Positions 1 to 7,917 of a stretch of DNA of 64,000 bases are shown piece after piece. This stretch comes from UBA10649 sp037130755 (lineage in GTDB: Bacteria > Actinomycetota > Actinomycetes > S36-B12): the NCBI GenBank assembly GCA_037130755.1, contig JBAXSI010000001.1:149565-213564 (forward strand), written 5' to 3'. Made by a program: the position numbers and the translations under genes. Below the pieces are notes generated by a model. The model had not been told where the DNA came from, ran no database searches, and was given only the letters and a program-made list of their open reading frames with translations. The first letter of the stretch is position 1. Each line of letters begins with the position of its first letter.

Positions 1-273
1 CGACCGAACGAAGTACTTGATGTTGTCGAAGTCGATCCCATTGAGGTCGGAACCCCAGGTGGGCATGGGCTTCTTGAAGAACAGGCGGAGCGCCTTCAGG
101 CGCATCTGCAGCATCCAGTCCGGCTCGTTCTTCTTCGCCGAGATGTCACGCACGACGTCCTCGTTGAGGCCACGACGGGCATTGGCGCCCGCATCGTTGG
201 CGTCGCTCCAGCCGTACTCGTAGCGGCCGATGTCCTCGATGGACGCGGCCGTCTCCTGCGCAGCACTGCTCAT
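1..273 (-). CDS. sufB: Fe-S cluster assembly protein SufB, N-terminal part (cut by window edge)
   Basis: First 91 codons of SufB, the scaffold subunit of the cytosolic SufBCD complex that assembles iron-sulfur clusters. The gene leaves the window on the left, so the core domain cannot be judged. The visible part is the conserved N-terminal region, including KKNEPDWMLQMRLKALRLF and, at the edge, WGSDLNGIDFDNIKYFVRS. The ATG at 273 shares bases with the sufR stop (ATGA), so the two are translationally coupled, and sufB is expected to be controlled by SufR together with the downstream suf genes outside the window. Confidence 0.93.
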   Translation of the reverse strand, partial: MSSAAQETAASIEDIGRYEYGWSDANDAGANARRGLNEDVVRDISAKKNEPDWMLQMRLKALRLFFKKPMPTWGSDLNGIDFDNIKYFVRS

Positions 274-953
274 GCCGACACCTTTCCGAAAGCGCCGCCT
301 GGGGCAGCTGCGTGGTTTGACTCGTTCGGGATGACTGCGGTGCACACCTCGTCGCCATGGGCGAGCGTTGCCAGCCGCGTGACGTGACGGCCCATGACCC
401 GGCTGAGGGCCTCGGTCTCGGCCTCGCAGAGGATAGGGAACTCCCGAGCCGCGTCGACCACTGGGCAGTTGTGCTGGCACAGCTGCACGGCGACAGCGCC
501 GAGTGGCTCGATCTGAGCGGCATAGCCAGCGCGCGTCAGGGCTGCTGCGACATCGGTCGGCGATGCGTGCCCGTGGAGCCGCGGGCCGATGGCGGCGGCC
601 AGCTGGTCAGCGCGATCCGACGCGAAGGCATGCACGGCGTCCGGCCCGTACTCCTGGGACATGAACCGAAGTGCCGAGAGGGCGAGGTCGTCGTATGCCT
701 GGTCGCAGGCCGCGCGTCCTTCGGGCGTCAACGAGAACACCACCCCCGGCCGGCCGCGTCCCCGCTTGGGGGTGGGGCCGTAGGGGGCACGCTCGTGACC
801 GACGACCAGTCCCGCATCGACCAGGGCGTTCAGGTGCCTGCGGACGCCGGTGGTGGTCAGGCCGAGAGTCTCGGCGAGATCCGACGCGGTCGACGATCCC
901 GCCTGCAGGAGGGCGCGCGCGACCCGCTCGGCGGCCTCTCCGGGGAATTTCAC
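270..953 (-). CDS. sufR: SufR-type Fe-S sensing transcriptional repressor
   Basis: 227-residue winged-helix regulator of the suf operon. Residues 10-80 form the DNA-binding domain (LAETLGLTTTGVRRHLNAL is the helix-turn-helix, followed by a wing rich in Arg and Gly). The C-terminal half has four cysteines, C159, C163, C176 and C204, in the CxxxC...C spacing of SufR proteins that bind an Fe-S cluster and sense cluster demand. It is first in the operon, ahead of sufB. The start is GTG at 953 with no clear Shine-Dalgarno; an imperfect palindrome over this start is a candidate autoregulatory operator. Actinobacterial SufR (for example Rv1460) represses its own operon; that role is inferred here. 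Confidence 0.88.
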   Translation of the reverse strand: MKFPGEAAERVARALLQAGSSTASDLAETLGLTTTGVRRHLNALVDAGLVVGHERAPYGPTPKRGRGRPGVVFSLTPEGRAACDQAYDDLALSALRFMSQEYGPDAVHAFASDRADQLAAAIGPRLHGHASPTDVAAALTRAGYAAQIEPLGAVAVQLCQHNCPVVDAAREFPILCEAETEALSRVMGRHVTRLATLAHGDEVCTAVIPNESNHAAAPGGAFGKVSA

Positions 954-971
954 AACTGTATTGTTGCGTAA
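948..971. promoter_or_regulatory. Imperfect palindrome over the sufR start, candidate SufR operator
   Basis: Arms TTTCACAAC (948-956) and GTTGCGTAA (963-971) match in 7 of 9 positions as an inverted repeat with a 6-nt spacer. The site overlaps the sufR start codon and lies in the 75-bp space to the divergent ABC transporter gene. Operator function is inferred from position and symmetry. Confidence 0.4.
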
Positions 972-1016
972 TTCCAGACGAGCGCAACCCGCGGGGTCGA
1001 TCTGAGGTGTCCGGCC

Positions 1017-1022
1017 TATGCT
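1017..1022 (+). promoter_or_regulatory. -10 box TATGCT, leaderless start of ABC ATPase gene
   Basis: TATGCT ends 6 nt before the GTG at 1029, placing the expected transcription start on the start codon. No Shine-Dalgarno is visible upstream of the GTG. Confidence 0.5.
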
Positions 1023-1028
1023 CCGGAC

Positions 1029-1943
1029 GTGCCCGCCCCCGCGTTGACGATCGACGACCTGGTCGTGCGATACGGGTCGACCACGGCCGTCTCGGGGCTT
1101 TCCATGACCGCGCAGGCAGGTCAGGTGACCGCCCTCATCGGGCCGAACGGCGCCGGCAAGACGTCCACCGTGGAGGCCTGCGTGGGCATGCTCCGGCCGA
1201 GCTCAGGCACCATCTCGCTGCTGGGCGAGGCCGTCTCCACGCGCGACGGCGGCCGGCTCCGTGACCGCGTCGCCGTCATGCTGCAGGACGGTGGCCTGTA
1301 TCCCACGGCCACGCCGCTGGAGTTCGTTCGCTACATGGCGACGCTCTACGCAGATCCCGACGACCCGGTCCGACTGCTCGGCGACCTGGGCCTGGACCCG
1401 GGTGTGCGCACTCCCATCCGGCGCCTGTCCGGCGGCGAGCAGCAGCGGGTCAAGTGCGCCGCAGCGCTCGTCGGCCGCCCCGAGCTGGTGTTCCTCGACG
1501 AGCCCACCGCCGGTCTCGATCCGCTGGCCAGGCGCAGCATCCACGACCTGGTGCGCGCACTGACCGGGCGTGGCACCACGGTGATCCTCACCACACACCT
1601 GATGGACGACGTCGAGCGCCTCGCCGACCACGTCGTCGTCATGACGCGGGGCCGCGCGGTGCGCTCGGGCACGGTGGCCGAACTCGTAGGTGCAGACGAC
1701 AGCATCACCTTCCGCGGGCCGCTGCACGTCGACTTGCGGGACCTGCGCGCCGCGCTCCCCGCCCAGTGCACGATCACGGAGGAGCATCCGGGCCACTACC
1801 GGGTAACCGGATCCACCGATCCGATGGCGCTGTCCGCCATCGCGTCCTGGTCGGCGCAGCACGGCGCCACCACAGCGGACCTCTCGGTCGGGCGACGATC
1901 GCTCGAGGACGTCATCGTCGAGCTCATCGGGGAGCGGCCATGA
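1029..1943 (+). CDS. ABC-2 type exporter, ATP-binding protein
   Basis: 304-residue ATPase of an exporter of the drug/daunorubicin type. Walker A GPNGAGKT is at residues 38-45, the signature LSGGEQQR at 133-140 and Walker B LVFLDEP at 153-159, followed by the H-loop in TTHLMDDVE. The roughly 80-residue C-terminal extension is usual for this class. Its stop overlaps the permease start (ATGA at 1940-1943), so the two form a unit. The same position, between sufR and ctaA, is occupied by an ABC exporter in mycobacteria; the substrate is unknown and cannot be read from the sequence. Confidence 0.85.
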   Translation: MPAPALTIDDLVVRYGSTTAVSGLSMTAQAGQVTALIGPNGAGKTSTVEACVGMLRPSSGTISLLGEAVSTRDGGRLRDRVAVMLQDGGLYPTATPLEFVRYMATLYADPDDPVRLLGDLGLDPGVRTPIRRLSGGEQQRVKCAAALVGRPELVFLDEPTAGLDPLARRSIHDLVRALTGRGTTVILTTHLMDDVERLADHVVVMTRGRAVRSGTVAELVGADDSITFRGPLHVDLRDLRAALPAQCTITEEHPGHYRVTGSTDPMALSAIASWSAQHGATTADLSVGRRSLEDVIVELIGERP

Positions 1944-2698
1944 CGAACGCCACCGCTGTCCGGCCGTCTCCACTCGCCCGGTCGCTCGCGCATGCGAGCT
2001 GGGAGACGCGGCTCCTGCTGCGCAACGGGGAGCAACTGCTGCTCACCTTCGCGATCCCGATCGGCCTCCTGCTGGCCCTGTCGCTGACGACGCTGTTCTC
2101 GACGACGTCCGGCCCGCAGCGCGTCCCGAGCGCTCTCGCGACGGTGCTTGCGGTGTCCGTCATCAGCGCGGCCTTCACATCCCTGGCCATCGCCACCGGG
2201 TTCGAGCGACGGTCGGGCGCGCTTCGCTACCTGTCGACCACGCCGCTCACCCGCAGGGAACTGCTCGCCGGCAAGTTCGGGGCGACAGCGCTGGTCACCG
2301 TGCTGTCCTGCGTCGCGGTGAGCATCGTCGCCGTTCTCCTGGGGTGGCGGCCGACCGCCTCCGCCGGGTGGATCCTGCCGATTCTCATCCTCGGCACCGC
2401 AGCATTCGCCGCCTGGGGCATGGCCCTGGCCGGCCTGCTCCGCGCCGAAGCGGTCCTTGCGATCGCCAACGGGCTGTTCCTCGTTCTCGTCATGTTCGGC
2501 GGCGTCATCATCCCGCCGTCCTCCCTGCCGGGACCCCTCGCGGCCATCACTCCCCTGCTGCCCTCGGGCGCACTCGCGGACGCCTTCCGCGCCTGCCTCG
2601 TCGACCAGCAGGCGCCGAGCCTGACGTCCGTTTCGGTACTGGTGATCTGGCTCGCAGTCGGGACGTTCGTCGCTGGTCGCACCTTCCGCTGGTCATAG
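1940..2698 (+). CDS. ABC-2 type exporter, permease
   Basis: 252-residue membrane protein, partner of the preceding ATPase. After a cytosolic N-terminus (about 30 residues) come roughly six hydrophobic segments, starting near LLLTFAIPIGLLLALSLTTLF and ending at SVSVLVIWLAVGTFVAG. The layout matches ABC-2 permeases. The start ATG at 1940 overlaps the ATPase stop. The TAG stop (2696-2698) is also the first half of the apparent -10 box of ctaA. Substrate unknown. Confidence 0.8.
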   Translation: MTNATAVRPSPLARSLAHASWETRLLLRNGEQLLLTFAIPIGLLLALSLTTLFSTTSGPQRVPSALATVLAVSVISAAFTSLAIATGFERRSGALRYLSTTPLTRRELLAGKFGATALVTVLSCVAVSIVAVLLGWRPTASAGWILPILILGTAAFAAWGMALAGLLRAEAVLAIANGLFLVLVMFGGVIIPPSSLPGPLAAITPLLPSGALADAFRACLVDQQAPSLTSVSVLVIWLAVGTFVAGRTFRWS

Positions 2699-2701
2699 GG
2701 T
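2696..2701 (+). promoter_or_regulatory. -10 box TAGGGT, leaderless start of ctaA
   Basis: TAGGGT lies exactly 6 nt before the ctaA GTG at 2708 and contains the stop codon of the upstream permease gene. This could give ctaA a promoter of its own despite the 9-nt gene spacing. Confidence 0.45.
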
Positions 2702-2707
2702 GAGGAC

Positions 2708-3685
2708 GTGAGCACCACTACCGGCGCATGCACGCCGGGCGTCAGGGGCATCTTCGTCGCGAACCTGGTCGCCCAGACCGCGATCCTCGTGACCGGAGCG
2801 GTGGTCCGGCTCACGGGATCCGGCCTCGGCTGTCCGACGTGGCCGCAGTGCGTTGAGGGCTCGTACGTCCCCACTGGGCGTCAGCCGCAGGAGTGGCACA
2901 AGTACGTGGAGTTCGGCAACCGAATGCTGACGTTCGTCCTCGTCGGGCTGGCCATCGCCTCGGTGGTGGCGGCCTGGTGGGATCGTCGATCCCGCGCGCG
3001 TTCGGGCCGACCACAGCGTCCGGTCATCTTCCTGCTGGCCCTGATCCCGATCGTCGGCACCGTGGCGCAGGCGGTGCTGGGCGGCATCACGGTCCTGGCG
3101 GGTCTTAGCCCAGTGACCGTCTCCAGCCACTTCCTGCTCTCGATGGTCATCGTCGCGGGCTGCGTCGCGCTGGTGGTGCGTGCTGGCGATCCCGGAGACC
3201 AGCCGATCACCTATCTCGTGCCGCCGCTCGTGCGCGGCCTGGCATGGGCGCTCGTAGCCGTCAGCGCCGTCCTCGTGCTGTTGGGCGTGCTCACCACGGG
3301 TTCTGGACCGCACAGCGGCGATGCCGCCGCGGAGAACCGGTTCTCATTCGATCCGCGAACGATCTCGTGGATCCACGCCGACGTCGTCCTGCTCTTCCTC
3401 GGCCTGACGATCGGCCTGCTCATCGTCCTGCTCGTGATCCGAGCGCCGCACCGCGCGGTGTTCCACACAGCGCTCCTGCTGGGGATCGCGACCGCTCAGG
3501 GCCTGCTGGGCTATGTGCAGTACTTCGCCGGACTGCCCATCGTGCTCGTGACGTTGCACGTGCTCGGGTCCGGACTGGTGTGGATCCTTGTGCTGTTCAT
3601 CCCCTCGACTCTGCGCGAGCGCGGCGTCGTCACGATGGAGACCTTCAGGGAGGAACTAGTGCAGGAACGGGTCGAGCGCGACTAG
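2708..3685 (+). CDS. ctaA: Haem A synthase (COX15/CtaA family)
   Basis: 325-residue multi-pass membrane enzyme that converts haem O to haem A for the aa3-type cytochrome c oxidase. About eight membrane segments are visible. The first extracytoplasmic loop has the cysteine pair C42 and C48 in GSGLGCPTWPQC, typical of actinobacterial and Bacillus CtaA. Later helices carry the expected histidines (SSHFLLS, WIHADVV, VTLHVLGSG). It is convergent with ctaB, the previous enzyme of the pathway, and their 3' ends overlap by 30 nt. Start GTG at 2708. Confidence 0.92.
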   Translation: MSTTTGACTPGVRGIFVANLVAQTAILVTGAVVRLTGSGLGCPTWPQCVEGSYVPTGRQPQEWHKYVEFGNRMLTFVLVGLAIASVVAAWWDRRSRARSGRPQRPVIFLLALIPIVGTVAQAVLGGITVLAGLSPVTVSSHFLLSMVIVAGCVALVVRAGDPGDQPITYLVPPLVRGLAWALVAVSAVLVLLGVLTTGSGPHSGDAAAENRFSFDPRTISWIHADVVLLFLGLTIGLLIVLLVIRAPHRAVFHTALLLGIATAQGLLGYVQYFAGLPIVLVTLHVLGSGLVWILVLFIPSTLRERGVVTMETFREELVQERVERD

Positions 3686-4561
3686 CAGGAAGAGCAGCGC
3701 GAGATAGGTGATCGAGCCGTGGAACAGGCGCATCGCCAGCTGCGTGACGTCCGTCGCACCGATCGCCACATGCCGGCGCAGGCGGTAGGCCTCCCACAGG
3801 AACCCGGCTCCGAGGATCGTTGCTCCGACCGCGTACAGCCAGCCCATCGGCGCAACAGGCACCAGCACCAGCGATGTCGCGACCATCACCCAGGTGTAGA
3901 CGATGATGCTGCGGGCGACCACATCGCTTGATCGCACGACCGGGAGCATAGGAATGCCGGCGGCCGCGTAGTCGTCGCGGAACTTCATCGCCAACGGCCA
4001 ATAGTGCGGCGGCGTCCAGAAGAAGATGATGAGGAACAGCACGACCGGCGTCCACGTCAGCGAGCCGGTGATCGCCGCCCAGGCGATGAGCACGGGCATG
4101 CAGCCCGCCGCACCGCCCCAGACGATGTTCTGCGATGTGCGACGCTTGAGCAGCATCGTGTAGACGACGGCGTAGAAGCCGATCGCGATCAGTGCCAACG
4201 CCGAGGCGAGCGGATTGGCCAGTGCGAGCAGAACCGCCGCACTCAGCAGCGACAGGACGATGCCCTGCACGATGCCGGCGCCCGGCGAGACGACGCCCAT
4301 GGCCGCGGGTCGATGGAGCGTGCGACCCATCTGGGCATCGATGTCGCGGTCGTAGACGCTGTTGAACGTGTTCGCGGCACCGGCGGCGAGGGTGCCGCCG
4401 ACGAGAACGCCGATGGTCGGTCCCAGGGGCGGCAGCCCGCCGGCAGCGAGGAAGGCCGTGGGCAGTGCGGTCGCGAGGAGCAGTTCGACGATGCGCGGCT
4501 TCGTCAACGCGACGTGGGCGCGGACCCGATCGGCGGCGCTCACGGTGCCGTCGGCGGCCAT
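3656..4561 (-). CDS. ctaB: Protohaem IX farnesyltransferase (haem O synthase)
   Basis: 301-residue UbiA-type prenyltransferase that adds a farnesyl group to protohaem to make haem O in the membrane. The prenyl-diphosphate binding motif NSVYDRDID and a second acidic motif in KFRDDYAAAG are present, with about eight to nine membrane helices. A longer reading frame extends upstream to 4657, but the ATG at 4561 gives the family start (ALTKPRIVELLL close behind) and has a purine-rich GGGTGGGA before it. Divergent from tkt; it overlaps ctaA tail to tail. Confidence 0.92.
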   Translation of the reverse strand: MAADGTVSAADRVRAHVALTKPRIVELLLATALPTAFLAAGGLPPLGPTIGVLVGGTLAAGAANTFNSVYDRDIDAQMGRTLHRPAAMGVVSPGAGIVQGIVLSLLSAAVLLALANPLASALALIAIGFYAVVYTMLLKRRTSQNIVWGGAAGCMPVLIAWAAITGSLTWTPVVLFLIIFFWTPPHYWPLAMKFRDDYAAAGIPMLPVVRSSDVVARSIIVYTWVMVATSLVLVPVAPMGWLYAVGATILGAGFLWEAYRLRRHVAIGATDVTQLAMRLFHGSITYLALLFLLVALDPFLH

Positions 4562-4687
4562 CGCGAATCCCACCCAATCTCCCCATCGGCAAACGGCGCC
4601 TGAACCGGCGCGCAACTTCCGTTTACTGTACCGGGGACGACGGGAATCGATGGCCACGGGACTGCGGTGCCACCCGCCCGAGTTGGC

Positions 4688-4693
4688 TAAGGT
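4688..4693 (+). promoter_or_regulatory. -10 box TAAGGT, leaderless start of tkt operon
   Basis: TAAGGT ends 6 nt before the tkt ATG at 4700, and no Shine-Dalgarno is present. This is the likely promoter of the tkt-tal-zwf-opcA-pgl operon. Confidence 0.5.
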
Positions 4694-4699
4694 CCAGAC

Positions 4700-6778
4700 A
4701 TGGCCTCATCCTCCCCCGCACCGCTTGAATGGTCCGCCGACGACGACCGCGCCGTCGCCTACCTGCGCGCCCTGGCGGCTGACGCCGTCCAGCGGGTCGG
4801 CAACGGCCACCCGGGGACCGCCATGAGCCTCGCGCCGGTGGCCTATCTGCTCTTCCAGAAGGTCATGCGGCACGACCCGAAGGACCCCACATGGCTCGGC
4901 CGCGACCGATTCGTCCTGTCGCCGGGTCACTCCAGCCTGACGCTCTACAGCCAGTTGTTCCTCAGCGACTACGGGCTGTCCATGACCGACCTCGAGTCCT
5001 TCCGCACCTGGGGCAGCCGCACGCCCGGGCACCCCGAGTTCGGCCACACCGCGGGGGTCGAGACCACCACCGGCCCGCTCGGCCAGGGCCTGGCCACAGC
5101 GGTGGGCATGGCCTACTCGGCGCGGTACGAGCGTGGCCTGTTCGATCCCGACGCCGCCGACGGCGCGAGTCCGTTCGACCACCGGGTGTGGGTCATCGCC
5201 GGCGACGGCGACCTTGAGGAAGGCGTCACCTCGGAGGCCTCCTCCCTCGCCGGCCTGCAGAAGCTCAACCGGCTGTGCGTCATTTACGACGACAACCACA
5301 TCTCTATCGAGGGCGACACGGCCGTCGCGTTCCACGAGGACGTCTGCCAGCGCTATGCGGCCTACGGCTGGGCCACTCACCAGGTCGGGATGAACGAGGA
5401 TGGCTCGATCGACGTACCCGCCCTGTACGAGGCGATCACCGCGGCGACCGCCGAGACCGACCGGCCCACCTTCATCCAGGTGCGATCGATCATCGCGTGG
5501 CCGGCGCCGACGCTGCGCAACACCGGCAAGGCCCACGGCTCCGCGCTGGGCGAGCCTGAGATTCGCGCGACCAAGGAGCTGCTCGGCCTCGACCCTGACG
5601 CGCATTTCGCCTTCGACCCGGACCTGCTCGCCCGCATCCGGGCGAACCTGCGCCACCGCGTCGACTCGGCCCGGGGCACATGGGACGCGTCCTTCGCCGA
5701 CTGGCGCTCCGCGAACGCCGCCAATGCGGCACTCCTCGACCGACTCCTGTCCCATGCCCTTCCGGACGGCCTCGAGGCGGCCTTCCCGCAGTTCGCGGCG
5801 GGGACGAGCATCGCGACCCGCAAGGCGTCCGGCGACGTCATCAATGCCATCGCGGGCGTCATGCCTGAACTGTGGGGAGGGTCGGCGGACCTGGCCGAGT
5901 CCAACAACACCACGATCGAAGCGGCCCCGAGCTTCCTGCCGCCGGGCAATCCCGTCGCGAACGGATCCCCGTACGGCCGGGTCCTGCACTTCGGCATCCG
6001 CGAGCACGCGATGGGCTCGATCCTCAACGGCATCGCCCTCGACGGCCTGACCCGTCCGTTCGGCGGCACCTTCCTGGTGTTCTCCGACTACATGCGCGGA
6101 GCAGTGCGGTTGTCCGCATTGATGCAGACCGACGTGACGTACGTCTGGACGCACGACTCCATCGGCCTCGGCGAGGACGGCCCGACCCATCAGCCCGTCG
6201 AACACCTGTGGGCCTTGCGGGCCATCCCCGGACTGGCCATCGTGCGGCCCGCCGACGCGAACGAGACGTCCGCCGCCTGGCGGGCGATCCTCCACCAACG
6301 CGGCCCGGCGGGCCTGATCCTCACCCGCCAGAACCTGCCGACGCCGGAGGCCGACGCAGAGGCCGTACGCGAGGGCGTCGCGCGCGGTGCCTACGTCGTC
6401 GTGGACTCCGACCAGCCACAGGTGCAGGTGCTGGCCACCGGATCGGAAGTCGCGCTCGCCCGCGAGGCCGCAGCACAGCTGGAGGCTGCCGGGATCGGCA
6501 CCCGGGTCATCTCGATGCCCTGCCTGGAGTGGTTCGACGCGCAGGAGCAGGCCTACCGGGACAGCGTCCTGCTCCCGTCGGTCCGAGCCCGTGTCGCGGT
6601 CGAGGCCGGCAGCACCCTCGGCTGGTACAGGTATGTCGGCGACAGCGGCCGCATAGTCGGTCTCGACCACTTCGGCGCCAGCGCCGATCAGTCCACCCTC
6701 TTCCGGGAGTTCGGCATCACGGTCGACAACGTGGTGGCCGCTGCTCGGGCCAGCATCACCTCCGCCGGTCGCGACTAG
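4700..6778 (+). CDS. tkt: Transketolase
   Basis: 692-residue thiamine diphosphate enzyme of the non-oxidative pentose phosphate pathway, moving two-carbon ketol units between sugar phosphates. The N-terminal part has GNGHPGTAMSLAP and the cofactor/metal motif GDGDLEEGVTSEASSLAG. The middle domain carries GIREHAMGSILNGIALDG and FSDYMRGAVRLSALM, as in transketolases, followed by the C-terminal domain. Length is normal. First gene of a five-gene pentose phosphate operon; the start appears leaderless. Confidence 0.96.
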   Translation: MASSSPAPLEWSADDDRAVAYLRALAADAVQRVGNGHPGTAMSLAPVAYLLFQKVMRHDPKDPTWLGRDRFVLSPGHSSLTLYSQLFLSDYGLSMTDLESFRTWGSRTPGHPEFGHTAGVETTTGPLGQGLATAVGMAYSARYERGLFDPDAADGASPFDHRVWVIAGDGDLEEGVTSEASSLAGLQKLNRLCVIYDDNHISIEGDTAVAFHEDVCQRYAAYGWATHQVGMNEDGSIDVPALYEAITAATAETDRPTFIQVRSIIAWPAPTLRNTGKAHGSALGEPEIRATKELLGLDPDAHFAFDPDLLARIRANLRHRVDSARGTWDASFADWRSANAANAALLDRLLSHALPDGLEAAFPQFAAGTSIATRKASGDVINAIAGVMPELWGGSADLAESNNTTIEAAPSFLPPGNPVANGSPYGRVLHFGIREHAMGSILNGIALDGLTRPFGGTFLVFSDYMRGAVRLSALMQTDVTYVWTHDSIGLGEDGPTHQPVEHLWALRAIPGLAIVRPADANETSAAWRAILHQRGPAGLILTRQNLPTPEADAEAVREGVARGAYVVVDSDQPQVQVLATGSEVALAREAAAQLEAAGIGTRVISMPCLEWFDAQEQAYRDSVLLPSVRARVAVEAGSTLGWYRYVGDSGRIVGLDHFGASADQSTLFREFGITVDNVVAAARASITSAGRD

Positions 6779-6799
6779 ATCCAAGGACAGGAGTCCACG

Positions 6800-7915
6800 A
6801 TGAGCACGAACCCCAGGCTCCAGCAGCTCACTGATGCTGGCGTTTCCATCTGGCTCGACGATCTCGACCGCGACCTCATCGAGTCCGGCGACCTCACGCA
6901 GCTGATCGACACCCAGTGCGTGCGCGGCGTCACCACGAACCCGAGCATCTTCGAGAAGGCGATCTCGCAGGGCGCGGAGGCGTACGCCGACCAGATCGAC
7001 ATGCTCGCCAGGGAGGGCTGCGACGTCGACGCCATCATCCGGGCGTTGACCACGGACGACGTCCGCTCGGCCTGCGACCTCTTCCGTCACCTGTACCACG
7101 AGAGCGGCGGCGAGGACGGCCGCGTGTCCATCGAGGTCGACCCACGGCTGGCGCATCGCACTGAGACCACGATCGAGCAGGCGCACCAGCTCTGGGACAC
7201 CGTTGGGCGACCCAACGCCCTGATCAAGATTCCCGCGACCCTCGAAGGCCTGCCCGCGATCAGGGCCGTCATCGGCTCGGGCATCAGCGTGAACGTCACC
7301 CTCATCTTCTCGGTGGACCGCTACTGCGCCGTCGTCGACGCCTACCTCACGGGCCTCGAGGAGGCCGCCGAGAACGGCCACGACCTGTCGACCATCCGCT
7401 CGGTTGCCAGCTTCTTCGTCAGCCGCATCGACAGTGAGGTCGACAAGCGCCTGCGGGCCGACGGTTCGGATTCCGCGACGGCACTGCTCGGCAAGGCAGC
7501 CCTGGCCAGCGCCCGGCTGGCGTGGGCGGCGCACCAGGAGGTGCTGGCGAGCGACCGGTGGCAGGCACTGGCAGCCAAGGGAGCCCACCCGCAGCGGCCA
7601 CTGTGGGCATCGACCGGCGTGAAGGACCCTGCCTACGACCCCACGACCTATGTGGTCGACCTCGTGGTGCGGGGCTGCGTGAACACGATGCCGGAGCCGA
7701 CGCTCGAAGTCGTCGCGGCCGACGGCGTCATTCCCGCGGACTCGATCACGGGCACGGCCGCCTCGTCGGCCGAGGTGTGGGCGGGGCTCGAGCAGCTCGG
7801 CATCGGCAACGCCAACGTGTGCACTGTCCTGGAGACCGAGGGCGTGGAGAAGTTCATCGCGTCGTGGGAGCAGTTGCGCTCCACGGTCGCGACGGCTGCC
7901 GGAATCGAGGCGTAA
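6800..7915 (+). CDS. tal: Transaldolase
   Basis: 371-residue transaldolase that transfers a dihydroxyacetone unit via a Schiff base on lysine. The catalytic lysine lies in ALIKIPATLEG and the phosphate/substrate region in GVTTNPSIFEKAI. The length matches the longer actinobacterial and cyanobacterial form. It starts 21 nt after tkt with a good ribosome site (ACAGGAGT), and zwf follows after only 2 nt, so it is co-transcribed and translated with the operon. Confidence 0.96.
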   Translation: MSTNPRLQQLTDAGVSIWLDDLDRDLIESGDLTQLIDTQCVRGVTTNPSIFEKAISQGAEAYADQIDMLAREGCDVDAIIRALTTDDVRSACDLFRHLYHESGGEDGRVSIEVDPRLAHRTETTIEQAHQLWDTVGRPNALIKIPATLEGLPAIRAVIGSGISVNVTLIFSVDRYCAVVDAYLTGLEEAAENGHDLSTIRSVASFFVSRIDSEVDKRLRADGSDSATALLGKAALASARLAWAAHQEVLASDRWQALAAKGAHPQRPLWASTGVKDPAYDPTTYVVDLVVRGCVNTMPEPTLEVVAADGVIPADSITGTAASSAEVWAGLEQLGIGNANVCTVLETEGVEKFIASWEQLRSTVATAAGIEA

Positions 7916-7917
7916 CC

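Noticed and set aside
4706..7588. 960-codon open frame on the minus strand across tkt and tal
   Set aside because: High-GC shadow frame. The plus strand encodes two complete enzymes with all motifs, and the antisense product has low-complexity Arg/Gly/Val composition with no domain.
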